Shown here: positions 1 to 12,577 of the stretch, piece after piece | Layout: each line of letters begins with the position of its first letter | Numbering within the stretch: position 1 is the first letter of the stretch | Assembly (NCBI RefSeq): GCF_963678635.1 | Contig: NC_087065.1 | Location: 47,492,381 to 47,556,380 of the forward strand | DNA: 64,000 nucleotides | Direction of reading: 5' to 3' | Source of the DNA: Symsagittifera roscoffensis | Lineage: Eukaryota; Xenacoelomorpha; Acoela; Convolutidae | Notes under the pieces: model-generated | Database searches by the model: none | Seen by the model: the letters and a program-made list of their open reading frames with translations, nothing else | Told to the model about the DNA's origin: nothing | Program-made: the position numbers and the translations under genes

Positions 1-1977
1 ATGCTCCAAGAACAGGCAATTTTGCGGAATCCGCAACGAAATGTGTGGACTCCGGAACAAGTTTGTGGAACCCACAAATTTTTTTCAGGAATCCAGAATT
101 ACATAACAGTATATGTATTTAGTGGATTTAGTCTGTCGTAGAATCCGCAACTGTGAGTGGAATCCGCAAATGTAAACGGAATCCGTAAACTTTAAGCAGA
201 AACCGCATAGTTTTGCGGAATTCACTTACTTTCGCGCAGTCCGCTTTTAGTTGCCGAATCCGAAACAACTGCCTGTTATTATCGCTTTGGGGAATCAACA
301 ACAAAGAATTTTGTACCGACAAAAACTACCCTACTGCAATTCATGCTCGGAATTTACGGACTTTTTGTTACTGGAATCCACTTACATTTTGGAACATGTT
401 TAATAGCTTGTCTATTAAAACCAGGAACACAAAGACAAAATGTGCGCCTATCCAGTAAAAAATTTGGCCTCGTAATGAGTCAGTTTTCCCATTTTTTTTC
501 TAATTCGATAAAAAACGATAATTTGATGATTTTCTTCCACTTCACAAGAACCAGCTTTTTTTTATAAGAATTTGCTCCATAGTGCTTTCGTTTGAGCACT
601 TCAGTTTTCCATTCCGTAATCTTTATTTCTTATTTAGTAAATCAAATTTCATTTCAGTAGAGGGAAATTCATAGTCGTTGAAATGATTCATTTAATTTCT
701 TTATTTCATGTCCGTTGATCATCTTGTCAACCATGTCTGTTTCACTTCGGTGCTAGGTATCATTGACAGGTACTGGCCTTCGGATTGTCTGACACCGTCG
801 TTTGACCTCTAAAATTTTATCGTTGTGATCATAGATACAATTGATTTGTTTTTTTTTTGTAAGTAGTTAACGTATCAAATCAACTTTTTAACATATTTTG
901 TGGAAAAAACACTCTCCAAAACTTGTTTTTCAATAAGTATTTCGGACAAAACTTACTTTAATTTTCTGTGGACTTTTCATTTAGACCAAGATCAAACGAT
1001 CCGAATTCCTCTCTATGAACGCTCAAAAGTTGATTTCAGATTTCTACTAATGTAATATGAATCTGAAAAAGCCAGATTTCCTTGTTTGCATTAATTTTTG
1101 CATCGGAGTGCACTCTATCTCAAAAAGAGGAAAAGAAAATTTTTCATGCGATATGAAACATTCTCGGCTAATAATAAAAAATACTTGTGAAAACCTGTGA
1201 AAACTTGTGAAAATACTTGTGAAAACTTTACCAAACCCGGCTGTTTCTCCTTTTCTCAAAAAAAAATTAGTAGAGATGAAAAAAACTGTTAGTTTCAGAC
1301 CCATATTACATTGGTAAGTCTTAGAAATCAACAACATTGATAGTTTCCTAGTGTGTAGCTCTGATCTTATGATCTTGTTTTGTAAGAAAAAACGTCGCTG
1401 AAAAGCGATCTAATTGCTGTCTAAAATGCACCAATTAAACTTGGATTTTAGAGAGCAAAACAATGAAATGACGCATGATTTTTTTGATAGTGTAGAACAA
1501 AGTGATTTTAATTTTTATAAGTCTGGATGATGTTCTTGACTTTTTCGAGGAAAAATCGCAAAAAATCTGTAATAACTGCAGAATTGAATCAAATCTTGTG
1601 CAATTATGACCAATATACAACCCTTCCCCCTCAAAGCCGTTTATCAGGCAACAGGCAATTTGATCATGTAATTACTGGTTCATGCATTTGTACGTATAAT
1701 AGCCAAACCTATGTTTCGAACTACGTTTTTGTGACAAATATTTTTGCTCATTCTTTGCAAAGTGCAAAATTGAACAAGAAACTTCGAACAAAATCAAATA
1801 ACCATTATAAAAAAAACGCTGCGAGGCCAAATTGTGCATTTTGTGTTTTTTAAAAGGGTTCTGCAACAGGTCAATCACAGAATTGTTGCGGAACCCACAA
1901 GATTGCTATTTTTTGATCTTCTTATTTTTTGGATTCCACGGACAAACAGCTAAACAATGTTTTGCTCAAAAATGAGC
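1..1977. repeat. Array 1, unit 1
   Basis: Unit 1 is cut by the window start. The 20-bp-motif block covers about 1-395. The remainder is AT-rich noncoding sequence shared with units 2 and 3. A short run repeating GTGAAAA-CTT near 1187-1225 is specific to this unit. Confidence 0.75.
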
Positions 1978-3899
1978 AAGAACAGGCAACTGTGCGGAAT
2001 CCGCAACGAAATGTGTGGACTCCGGAACAAGTTTGTGGAACCCACTATATTTTCGGGAATCCAGAATTACACAATAGTCTAAGTGTTTAGTGAATTTAGG
2101 CTGTCGTTAAATCCGCAAATGTTAGTGGAATCCGCAAATGTAAACGGAATCCGTAAATTTTGAGCAGAAACCGCATAACTTCCCGGAATCTACTTACTTT
2201 TGCGGAGTCCGCTTTTACTTGCCGAATCCGGAACAACTGCCTGTTATTATCTCTTTGGGGAATCTTATGTACCAACAAAAACTACCCTACTGCAATTCAT
2301 ACTCGGAATTTACGGACTTTTTGTTACTGGAATCTACTTGTTTTTTGGAACATGTTTAATAGCTTGTCTATTAAAACCAGGAAAACAAAGACATACTGTG
2401 CGCCTATCTAGTGCAGAGTTTGGCCTCGTAATGAGTCAGTTTTCTCATTTTTTTTTCTAATTCGTTAAAAAAACGGTAGCTTGATGATTTTCTTCCACTT
2501 TACAACAACCAGCTTCTTTTTATAACAATTTGCTGCATAGTGCTTTCGTTTGAGCACTTCAGTTTTCCATTCTGTAATCTTTATTTCTTATTTACTAAAT
2601 CAATTTTCATTTCAGTGGAGGGAAAGTTATAGTCGTTGAAATGATTCATTTTATTTCTTTATTTCATATTCATTGATAATCTTGTCAACCATATCTGTTT
2701 CATTTTGGCGCTAGCTATCGTTGACAGGTACTGGCCTTCGGGTTGTCTGACACCGTCGTTTGACCTCTAAAACTTTATCGTTCTGATCATAGATACAATT
2801 GATTTGCTTTTTTTGGGAGTAGTTAACGTATCAAATCAACTTTTTAACATAATTTGTGGAACAAAAACACTCTCTAAAACTCGTTTTTCAATCAGTATTT
2901 CGGACAAAACTTACTTTGATTTTCAGTGGACTTTTCATTTAGACCAAGATCAAACGATCCGGAATCCTCTCTATGAACGCTCAAAAACTGATTTCAAATT
3001 TCTACTAATGTATCATGAATCTGAAAAAGCCAGATTTCCTTGTCTGCACTAATTTTTGCATCGGAGTGCACTCTATCTCAAAAAACAGGAAAAGAAAATT
3101 TTTCATGTGATATGAAACATTCTCAGCTACTAATGGGAAAAACTTAGTTTGAAAACTTTATAAAAACCGGCTGTTCCTCCTTTTCTCAAAACAAATTAGC
3201 AGAGATGAAAAAAACTGTTACTTTCAAACCCATATTACATCGGTAAGTCGTCGAAATTAACAACATTGATAGTTTCCTAGTGTGTAGCTCTGATCATATG
3301 ATCTTGTTTTGTAAGAAAAAACTTCGCTGAAAAGCTATCTAATTGCTGTCTACAATGCACCAATTAAAACCGCATTTTAGAGAGCAAAACAATGAAATGG
3401 CGCTTACTTTTTCCGATAGTGTAGAACAAATTGATTTTAATTTTTATAAGTCTGGATGATGTTCGTGACTTTTTTCGAGGAAAAATCTCAAAAAATCTCT
3501 AATAACTGCAGAATTGAATTAAATCTTGTGCAATTGTGACCAATATACAACCCTTCCCCCTCAAAGCCGTTTATCATGCAATTTGATCATGTAATTACTG
3601 GTTTATGCATTTGTACATATAATAGCCAAACCTACGTTTCGATCTACGTTTTTGTGCAAAATTTTTTTGCTCATTCTTTGCAAAGTGCAAAATTGAACAA
3701 AAAATTTAGAACAAAATCAAATAACCATTGTAAAAACCAACACTGCGAGGCCAAACTGTGCATTTTGTGTTTTGTAAGTCGGTTCTGCAACAGGCCAATC
3801 ACAAAATTGTTGGGGAACCCGCAAGATTGCTATTTTTTTGATCTTCTTTTTTTTTGTATTCTACAGACAAATAGATAAACTTTGTATTGCTCAAAATTG
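1978..3899. repeat. Array 1, unit 2
   Basis: This is a near-full-length unit (about 1.92 kb), closely parallel to units 1 and 3. The 20-bp-motif block spans about 1860-2360 if the GTTGCGGAACCC copies just before the landmark are counted. Confidence 0.75.
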
Positions 3900-6260
3900 C
3901 TCCAAGAACAGGCAACTTTGCGGAATCCGCAACGAAATGTGTGGACTCCGGAACAACTTTGTGGAACCCACAATATTTTCAGGAATCCAGAATTACATAA
4001 CAGTATGTGTTTAGTGATTTTAGGCTGTCGTAGAATCCGCAATTCTGAGTGGAATCCGCAAATGTATACGGAATCCGTAAACTTTAAGCAGAAACCGCAT
4101 AGGTTTGCGGAATTCACTTACTTTTGCGGAGTCCGCTTTTGGTTGCCGAATCCGGAAGAACTGCCTGTTATTCTCTCTTTGGGGAATCTGCAACAAAACT
4201 AATGTACAGACAAAAACTACCCTACTGCAATTCATTACCGGAACTTACGGAATTTTTGTTACTGGAATCTACTTATATTGTGGAACATGTTTATTAGCTT
4301 GTCTATTAAAGCCTGAAACCCAAAGACATACTGTGCGCCTATCCAGTGCAGAGTTTGGCCTCGTAATGAGTCAGTTTTCTCATTTTTTTTTCTAATTCGT
4401 TAAAAAAACGATAGCTTGATGATTTTCTTCCACTTCACAACAACCAGCTTCTTTTTATAACAATTTGCTTCATAGTGCTTTCGTTTGAGCACTTCAGTTT
4501 TCCATTCTGTAATCTTTATTTCTTATTTACTAAATCAAATTTCATTTCAGTAGAGGGAAATTCATAGTCGTTGAAATGATTCATTTAATTTCTTTATTTC
4601 ATGTCCATTGATCATCTTGTCAACCATATCTGTTTCATTTCGGTAATAGCTATCGTTGACAGGTACTGGACTGGCCTTCGGGTTGTCTGACACCGTCGTT
4701 TGACCTCTAAAACTTTATCTTTCTGATCATAGATACAATTGATTTGCTTTTTTTGGGAGTAGTTAACGTATCAAATCAACTTTTTAACATATTTTGTGGA
4801 AAAAAAAACACTCTCTAAAACTCGATTTTCAATCAGTATTTCGGACAAAACCTACTTTGATTTTCAGTGGACTTTTCATTTAGACCAAGATCAAACGATC
4901 CGAAACCCTCTCTATGAACGCTCAAAAGTTGATTTCAGATTTCTACTAATGTAATATGAATCTGAAAAAGCCAGATTTCCTTGTCTGCACTAATTTTTGC
5001 ATCGGAGTGCGCTCTATCTCAAAAAACAGGAAAAGAAAAGTTTTTATGCGATATGAAACATTCTCAGCTACTACTAAAAATGCTTAGTGTGAAAACTTTA
5101 CCAAACCCGGCTGTTACTCCTTCTCTCAAAAAAAATTGAAAAAAACTGTTATTTTTGATGAAAAAAACTGTTATTTTTAGACCCATTTTACAATGGTACG
5201 TCTTCGAAATCTACAACATTGATAGTTTCCTAGCGTGTAGCTCTGATCATATGATCTTGTTTTCTAAGAAAAATCTTCGCTGAAAAGCGATCTAATTGCT
5301 GTCCAAAATGCACGAAATAAAACTGCGTTTTATAGAGCAAAACAATGAAATGGCGCACACTTTTTCCGATAGTGTAGATCAAAGTGATTTTAGTTTTTAT
5401 AAGTCTGGATGATTTTCATGACTTTTTCGAGGATAAATTTCAAAAAATCTCTAATAACTGCAGAAATAAATTGAATCTTGTGCAATTGTTACCAATGTAC
5501 AACCCTTCCCCCTCGAAGCCATTTATCAGGCAATGTGATCATGTAACTGCTTGTTCATGCAATTCTACATATGATAGCTCAACCTATGTTTCGATCCAAA
5601 TTTTTGTGTCAATTTTTTTGCTCATTCTTTGCAAAGTGCGAAATTAAAAAAGAAACTTAGATCAAAATCAAATAACCATTATAAAAAAAACTGCAAAAAT
5701 GCACCAACAAAAATGCACCAATTAAAACCGCATTTTAGAGAGCAAAACAATGAAATGGCGCACATTTTTTTTCCAATAGTGTGGAACGAAGTGATTTAGT
5801 TTTTATAAGTCTGGATAATATTCATTACTTTTTTGAGAATAAGTCTCAAAAAAGCCCTAATAACTGCAGAATTGAATTCAATCTTGTGCAATTTTAACCA
5901 AGTTACCACCCTTCCCCCTCAAGGCCGCTTATCAAGCAATTTGATCATGTCATTACTTGTTCATGCGTTTGTACATATAAATGCTAAACCTATATTTCGA
6001 TCTACGTTTTTGTGCTAAATTTTTTTGCTCATTCTTAGCAAAGTGCAAAATTAAACAAGAAACTTAGAACAAAATCAAAAAACCATTATAAAAACAAACA
6101 CTGCGAGGTCAACCTGTGCATTTTAAGATTTGTAAGCGGATTCTGCAACAGGTCAATCACAGAGAATTGTTGCGGAACCCGCAAGGTTGCTATTTCTTTG
6201 ATCTTCTTTTTTTTTTGGATTCCACGGACAAATAGCTAAACATTGTATTGCTCAAAATTG
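3900..6260. repeat. Array 1, unit 3, with internal duplication
   Basis: This unit is longer than its neighbours because an AT-rich segment is present twice. The text around GCATTTTAGAGAGC and the following CTGCAGAA / CCCTTCCCCCTC landmarks occurs near 5320-5690 and again near 5705-6110. Confidence 0.75.
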
Positions 6261-7504
6261 CTCCAATAACAGGCAACTTTGCGGAATCTGCAACGAAATG
6301 TGTGGAATCTGGAACAAGTTTGTGGAACCCACAACAGTTTCAGGAATCAGAATTACATAATAGTATATATGTTTAGTGACTTTAGGCTGTCATAGAATCC
6401 GCAACTGTGAGTGGAATCCGCAAATGTGAACGGAATCCGTAAATTTTTAGCAGAAACCTCATAGTTTTGCGGAATCCACTTACCTTTGCGGAGTATGTTT
6501 TTAGTTGCCGAATCCGGAACAACTGCCTGTTATTCTCTCGTTGCGAAATCCACAACAAAATTAATGTACCGACAAAAACTACGTTACTGGAATTCATACT
6601 CTGAAATTACGGACTTTTTGTTATTAGAATCTACTTACTTACGTTTTGGAACATATTTAAAAGCTTGTCTATTAAAACCAGGAACACAGAAACATACTGT
6701 GCACCTATCAAGTGCAGAGTTTGGCCTCATAATGAGTCAGATTTTTCATTTCTTTTTCCAATTCGAGAAAAAAACGATAGCTTGATGATTTTCTGCCACT
6801 TCACAACAACCGGCTTCTTTTTTAAGATTTTGCTTCATAGTGTAGATTAAGGGCTGGTAAATAATAAATAGCGAAATGTTATAGAAAATTAAAAGATTTC
6901 CCTAAAATTGTTTGAATGATGAAAAAAGCTCGAAAAACAGTATTAGCACTGGTAAATCTTCGAAACCAAACATTGATAGTTTCTTAGGGGGCAGCTCTGA
7001 TCATATGGTCTTGTCTTGTAACTCTAGTGTAGAACAAGAAGATTTTATTTTTTATAAGTCTGGATGATATTCATTACTTTTTTGAGAAAAAGTCTCAAAA
7101 AGCCCTAATAACTGCAGAATTGAATTCAATCTTGTGCAATTCTAACCAAGTTACCACCCTTCCCCCTCAAGGCCGGTTATCAAGCAATTTGATCATGTCA
7201 TTACTTGTTCATGCGTTTGTACATATAATAGCTAAACCTATGTTTCGATCTACGTTTTTGTGCTAAATTTTTTTGCTCAATCTTTGCAAAGTGCAAAATT
7301 AAACAAGAAACTTAGAAAAAAATCAATTAACCATTATGAAAACAAGGACTATGAGGCCAAACTGAGCATTTTGTGAATTGTATGCGGGTTCCGCAACAGG
7401 TCAATCACAGATTGGTTGCGGAACCTGCAACATTACGTTTTTCTGATCCTCTTTGTTGTTTTGAATTTCACGGCCAATTAGCTAACACTGTATTGCTCAA
7501 AATT
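6261..7504. repeat. Array 1, unit 4 (internally deleted)
   Basis: The unit starts with the 20-bp-motif block (about 6261-6660) and then jumps to the distal part of the unit near 6850-7010. The middle portion seen in units 1-3 (for example GACACCGTCGTTTGACC) is missing. Confidence 0.7.
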
Positions 7505-8265
7505 CTCCATAAACAGGCAATTTTGCGGAATCCGCAACGAAATGTGTGGAATCCGGAACAAGTTCGTGGAAACCTCAAAAGTTTGAGCAATCTAGAAAAA
7601 CATAAAAGTAAATGTGTTTAGTGAATTTAAGCTGTCGTGGAATCCGCAGCTGTGAGTGGAATCCGCAACAAAACTAATGTGCCGACAAAAATTACGTTAC
7701 TGGATTTCGTATGCGGAATCCACGGAACTTTTGTAATTAGAATCCACTTACATTTGCGCATACTTTTTCCGCTAGTGTAGAACAAAGTGATTTTAGTTTT
7801 TATAAGTCTAGATGATGTTCATGACTTTTTTGAGAAGAAATCTCAAAAAAGCTCTAATAACTGCAGAGTTCTTGTGCGGTTTTAATCAATCTTGTGCGGT
7901 TTTAACTAAGTTACCATCCTTCTCTATTAAAGCCGTTTATCAGGCAGTTTGATCATGCAATTACTTGATCATGCATTGTTGTATTTAATAGCTATACCTA
8001 TATTTCGATCTATATTTTTGTGCCATTTTTTTTGCTCATTCTTTGCAAAGAGCAAAATTAAAAAAGAAACTTAAGAAAAAATCAAATACATTTTTAAAAA
8101 ACAAACACTACGAGACCAAACTGGGCATTTTGTGATTTGCAAGCGGGTTCCGCAACAGTTCAAGCACAGATTTGTTGCGGAACCCGCAAGATTGCTATTT
8201 CTTTGATCTTTTTTGTTTTTTGGATTCCACGGTCAAATAGCTAAAAATTGTACTGCTCAAAACTG
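7505..8265. repeat. Array 1, unit 5 (shortest)
   Basis: This unit of about 760 bp keeps a reduced motif block (7505-7760) and then joins directly to distal sequence near 7760 (CGCATACTTTTTCCGCTAGTG). A short stretch (CTTGTGCGGTTTTAA) is doubled near 7870-7905. Confidence 0.7.
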
Positions 8266-9536
8266 CTCCAAAAACAAGCAAATTTGCGGAATCCGCAATT
8301 AAATGTGTGGAATCCGGAACATTTTTGTGGAATCTACGACAATTTGAGTAATCCAAAAAAAGTAAAAGTAATTGTGTGTTTAGTGAAATTGAGCTGTCGT
8401 GGAATCCTCAACTGTGAGTTGAATCCGCAAAGGTAACGGAATCCGCAAACTTTAAGAGGAATCTGCATAATTTTGCGGAATCTATTTACAATTGCGGAGT
8501 CCGCTTACACTTGCCGAATCCGGAACAAATGCCTGTTCTTCGCTCGTTGCGGAATCCACAACAAAACTAACGTGCCGATAAAAATTACGTTACTGAAAGT
8601 CATAAGCGGAATCCACTTACCTTTTGGAACATGTTTAAAAGCTTGTCTCTTAATTCCACGAACACAGAGACTTATTGTGCGTCTATCCAGTGCAAAGATT
8701 GACCTCGTAATGAATCAGTTTTCCCATTTATTTTTCTAATTCGAGTAAATAACGGTAGCTTGATGATTTTCTGCCATTTGCACAACAACCGACTCTTTTT
8801 ATAAGATTTTGCTTCATAGTATAATTTACAAGCTGGAAAATAGTAACTAGCGAATGTTTAAAAAAACTAAAAGATTTCCCTAATATTGTTTGAACTTGAA
8901 AAAAAAAGCTCGAAAAACAGTTTTAGCACTGGTAAATCTTCGAAACCACACATTGATAATTTCTTAGGGGGTAGCTCTGTTCATATAATCTTGTTTTGCA
9001 AAAACAAATTTCGCTGAAAAGCTATCTAACTGCTGTCCAAAATGCACCATAAAAGACTTAATTTTGAAGAGCAAAACAATGAATTGGCGCATACTTTTTC
9101 CGCTAATGTAGAACGAAGTGATTTTAGTTTTTATAAGTCTGGATGATGTTCATGACTTTTTTGAGGAAAAATCTCAAAAATGCTCTAATGACTGCAGAAT
9201 TGAATTCAATCTGTGCAATGTTGACCAAGTTACCACTCTTTCCCATCAAAGCCCTTTATCAGGCAGTTCGATCCTGCAATTACTTGATCATGCATTTGTA
9301 TATATAATAGCTATACCTATTTTTCGATCTACGTTTTTGTGCTATTTCTTTTTCTCATTCTTAGCAACGTGCAAAATTAAACAAGAAACTCAGAAAAATC
9401 AAATAAACTTTTAAAAAACAAACACTACAGGTCAATCACAGTTTGTCGCGGAACCTGCAACGTTGTTTTTTCCTGATCTTCTTTGTTGTTTTGGATCCCT
9501 CGGACAAATAGCAAAACACTGTATTGCTCAAAACTG
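8266..9536. repeat. Array 1, unit 6 (internally deleted)
   Basis: The motif block at about 8266-8640 is followed by the same shortened body as unit 4. Shared landmarks include CTTCATAGTATAATTTAC-type text near 8810 and the distal CTGCAGAATTGAATTC near 9193. Confidence 0.7.
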
Positions 9537-10080
9537 CTCCAAAAACAGGCAACTTTGCGGAATCCGCAACGAAATGTGTGGAATCCGGAACAAGTTTGTG
9601 GAACCCACAACAGTTTGAGTAATACAGAATTACATAAAAGTATTTAAGCTGTCGAGTAATCCACAACTGTGAGTGGAATCCGCAGCAAAACTAATGTGCC
9701 GACAAAAATTACGTTACTGGATTTCGTACGCGGAATCCATAGAATTTTTGTAATTAGAATCCACTTACATTTTGCAACATGTTTAAAAGCTTGTCTCTCA
9801 AGTCTAGTAACACACAGACACATTGTGCGCCTATCCAGTGCACAGTTTGGCCTCGTTTTGGATTAGTTTTTCCATTTATTTTATTTATTCGAAAAAAAAA
9901 CAGTAGCAAGAGGGTTTTCTGCCAATTGCACAATAACGGGCTTTTTTTTATAAGAATTTGCTCCATAGTATAATATACGGGCTGAGAAATTAATTACTAG
10001 CCAATATTTAAAAAGAACTAAAACTTTTCCCTACAATTGTTTTAACAATAAAAAAGAACTTGAAAAACAGTTTTAGCAGT
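9537..10080. repeat. Array 1, unit 7 (terminal, truncated)
   Basis: The motif block at about 9537-9780 is followed by part of the body, ending near GAAAAACAGTTTTAGCA (about 10060-10075). After this the sequence no longer resembles the other units. Confidence 0.7.
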
Positions 10081-11410
10081 AAAAACTGAAGCTACTTTTT
10101 TCTCTTAAAACCATCGAAGTTCTCGTTTTTAGTTTTTTTTTTATAAATCATTGTAGTTTGGAAATTTAAGTGAGCGTAATTGTTTTTGTAGCAATTGACG
10201 CTATCAGTTTAAGGCTCAGTCAAAATGTGGTTGTGACATTTTTTCCGAAAAAGTTGACACAAAAAAAAAAACAAAAAGATTTAAATTTGGTTCTTTTAGA
10301 GATAACTGAAAGCAAAAATGTATGATATTTTAGGTGCGACTAACTTTTTTAGCTAGTTACAGCGACTGGTTTGATTTTTACTGGTAACTTTTATGGCTGT
10401 TCGAGGTTGTATATCAATAAGAACGAGAATTTTTTGAAATGATTTTTTCATGAAACGAAAAAAACTAAACAATTGCGCCATTACATGAAATGAAGTCTGA
10501 GGTTTGTACACTATGACAAACAGATTTCTCAAGAACAACTTGAAAACAAAAAATAAAAAACGCTCTTGCCATGGACAACTCCGCTTTCAGTAAGAAAAGA
10601 AAATAATCAATTTATTGTAATTATAATTGTACTTTTAGCAAAACTATAATTAATTATAAGCGCCAATTTTAGATGTTTAAACGACTTATAATCCATTAGA
10701 AGAATCATAACCTTTTTGATGACATTTTCATAATTTCTAAACAAATATAGTGGATTCTAATCGCTGAATGAAAATACACTAAAATTCAGTAAGAAGTAAG
10801 AAATCAGTGAAAAGTAAACAGTAAAAAAGTAAACAGTAAACAGTAAACATTAAGAAAGTAAACAGCAAACAGTAAACGGTGAGAAAACATACCAACTGAA
10901 AAACACACAAAACGAAACAAAATTGAACGGAATTAAGTGATGACATTTGTTGAATAATAATGGATTATAATCAATTAAAATGGATTATAATTCAATAAAA
11001 TTTCAGAAACAATTTTTCAATCAATTATCGATTATAATGTTTTTTTTTGTTTCGAAACACAGTAACAATATTATCCATTTTTAAAAGATTAAAATTGATG
11101 CTTTTTGAAATTTATAGAGACGGACGACAAATTCCATTTTAATCTAATGTTTTCTCTTTTTCTGAGTGCGGGCCGCAATTTCAAATTTAGTTTTCTTCAG
11201 GAAAATTTCGTTCCGTAAATCTTTGATTCCGCAATTGTGTTTACCTAATTTGGTTTTGCTGATCTGTTAGTTTAGTGAAAATCAGGGGCGGATTTAAGGG
11301 GGGAGGGACACTTCTTAGAGATTCGACCCCTGCTGACCCAAAAGGTCCCCCTTTGTTCTGTTTTGAGACATCCAATTTTGGCTGACAGCTATTTTTGGCT
11401 CTTGAAGATC
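10081..11410. other. AT-rich noncoding stretch
   Basis: No gene is supported here. It contains a small TAAACAG repeat (separate entry) and a short G/C-richer patch near 11285-11360. I looked for upstream exons of the GT31-like gene and did not find any with family motifs. Confidence 0.6.
10800..10882 (+). repeat. TAAACAG short tandem repeat
   Basis: The heptamer TAAACAG and close variants (TAAACAT, CAAACAG, TAAACGG) recur with some spacing by TAAAAAAG or TTAAGAAAG. It is a simple degenerate microsatellite. Confidence 0.8.
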
Positions 11411-11692
11411 TATTAACGCGTAAGCGGATACTTAATCCATTTTAAAAAAACGTTTCAAATTGGTTGGAGGAAGCTTATTTGCCATAAGTGATTTGTTACT
11501 AGGTGCGAAATCTATTACTTTGTACTTTATATGGCGTGTGGTGGGATGATCACAAAAAATCTCAAATAAAAAAATGAACTTTATTTTTTTACATTATTAT
11601 TTTTTTCATATTACTACTGCTCCATAGACTTTAAAAGACAGTCGGTACATTCAAGTCTTCGCTCTGATACGAGCAGTCTTGTTCATATTTTT
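11411..11692 (+). repeat. Family M dispersed repeat, 3' part
   Basis: This matches the right half of the repeat family that makes up array 2: the TTAACGCGTAAGCGGA block, then GGTTGGAGGAAGC, then GGCGTGTGGTGGGATGAT, and the terminal GATACGAGCAGTCTTG. Similarity with the copy at 20803-20833 continues a further ~40 bp past this terminus (to about 11735), so the true right edge of some copies may lie further right. Confidence 0.8.
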
Positions 11693-11771
11693 CTAATCTA
11701 AATATTACCGACAAACAGAGGATTTAAAACGCTAAAATGTATCATTGCGCAGATTTAAAGTTAGGTTTTAG

Positions 11772-12248
11772 GTTCTCCGACCAACACTGTTGCGGTCACA
11801 CAGACGCTATCGCAAATGGATGGTGCCTACTAGCAAATACTCCGAACCAGTTTACCCGATGTACTGCAACGGACCCGCCTATTTCTTCTCAGCCAACCTT
11901 CTACCTCAAATTGTATCCAAATGCCCCTTTCACTGCATTGGACTTATGCAGGGAAACCTGAGAAAAAAGACTTCGGCATGTTTTTGGACTCTTGAAGATG
12001 TATTTTTCGGATCATGCATCGCTACGTTTAGCAATAAACCTTTCACTGATTTTGACCTTGACATGTACAATTTTTCCTTACTCGGGGGCGTGCCCAGTGT
12101 TGAATCTTTGAACATCAACGACCCTCCTTTTGCTATACACCCAGTGAAAAGTGCACGCGTTCTGGAGAAGCTGCATCGATTTTACCATGGAGTTGAAATT
12201 GAGAGTTTGAACAGCAAGAGAAGTATAGAGATATCAGATTCAACCTAA
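11772..12248 (+). CDS. GT31-like beta-1,3-glycosyltransferase, 3' exon
   Basis: This open stretch ends at TAA 12246-12248 and is preceded by a good splice acceptor (GGTTTTAG ending at 11771); the frame has a stop just upstream of that acceptor. The translation begins VLRPTLLRSHRRYRKWMV. It then carries features typical of the C-terminal half of beta-1,3-galactosyl/N-acetylglucosaminyltransferases: KW-V, then YPMYCNGPAYFFS (family pattern YPxYCxGxGYxxS), and LEDVFFG (family EDVxxG, the acidic site near the catalytic base). Such enzymes are Golgi type II membrane proteins that extend glycans. The N-terminal exons with the membrane anchor and DxD site are not seen upstream. It may therefore be the last exon of a gene with distant exons, or an orphan fragment. 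The gene converges with the UGT. Confidence 0.7.
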   Translation, partial: VLRPTLLRSHRRYRKWMVPTSKYSEPVYPMYCNGPAYFFSANLLPQIVSKCPFHCIGLMQGNLRKKTSACFWTLEDVFFGSCIATFSNKPFTDFDLDMYNFSLLGGVPSVESLNINDPPFAIHPVKSARVLEKLHRFYHGVEIESLNSKRSIEISDST

Positions 12249-12290
12249 GCTATTTTTTGATTCCTCATTTTTTGTACAACTTACGGTTCC

Positions 12291-12296
12291 AATAAA
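12291..12296 (+). promoter_or_regulatory. AATAAA polyadenylation signal of the GT31-like gene
   Basis: A canonical AATAAA lies 42 bases past the stop codon at 12248, supporting this as a real 3' terminal exon. Confidence 0.6.
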
Positions 12297-12577
12297 ACGA
12301 TAGTTAATTTAGAGTGAGTTTTGATGGTCTGATATTGAGTCTGGTTTGATCAGAGAGTTTTGAGAACCAATCAATTTAAATACACTACTTGAACCGCAAC
12401 GTTTACTGTCAAGCAGTGAAAAAATAGGCCGTTTTGTTTCAAATAGACTTGTGGAAAATCATTCCTTCTCACAGGAAATACATAAATATTGATTCAGTTT
12501 ACAATTCTCAGAGTACTATGAACTCATTTCAGATTCGGAGCAGTTTAATTGGCATATAGAAGCCGAAAGCTAAAATT

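Larger units (their letters stand above)
1..10080. repeat. Tandem array of seven decaying units (array 1)
   Basis: The same long stretch recurs with its start landmark (CTCCA-AACAGGCAA followed by TTGCGGAATCC) near 1, 1978, 3900, 6261, 7505, 8266 and 9537. Units 1-3 are near full length (about 2-2.4 kb). Later units are shortened by internal deletions. Each unit holds a block of degenerate ~20-bp repeats, then AT-rich sequence with recognisable shared stretches such as GACACCGTCGTTTGACC (units 1-3) and GGATGATGTTCATGAC-like text. Open frames are short, differ between units and run on both strands, so I see no gene. The last unit fades out near 10080. Confidence 0.85.

Noticed and set aside
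1-400. CRISPR-like array of ~20-bp spaced repeats
   Set aside because: The repeats are degenerate and there are no unique spacers of uniform length. The context is an animal genome with spliced genes and retrotransposons.
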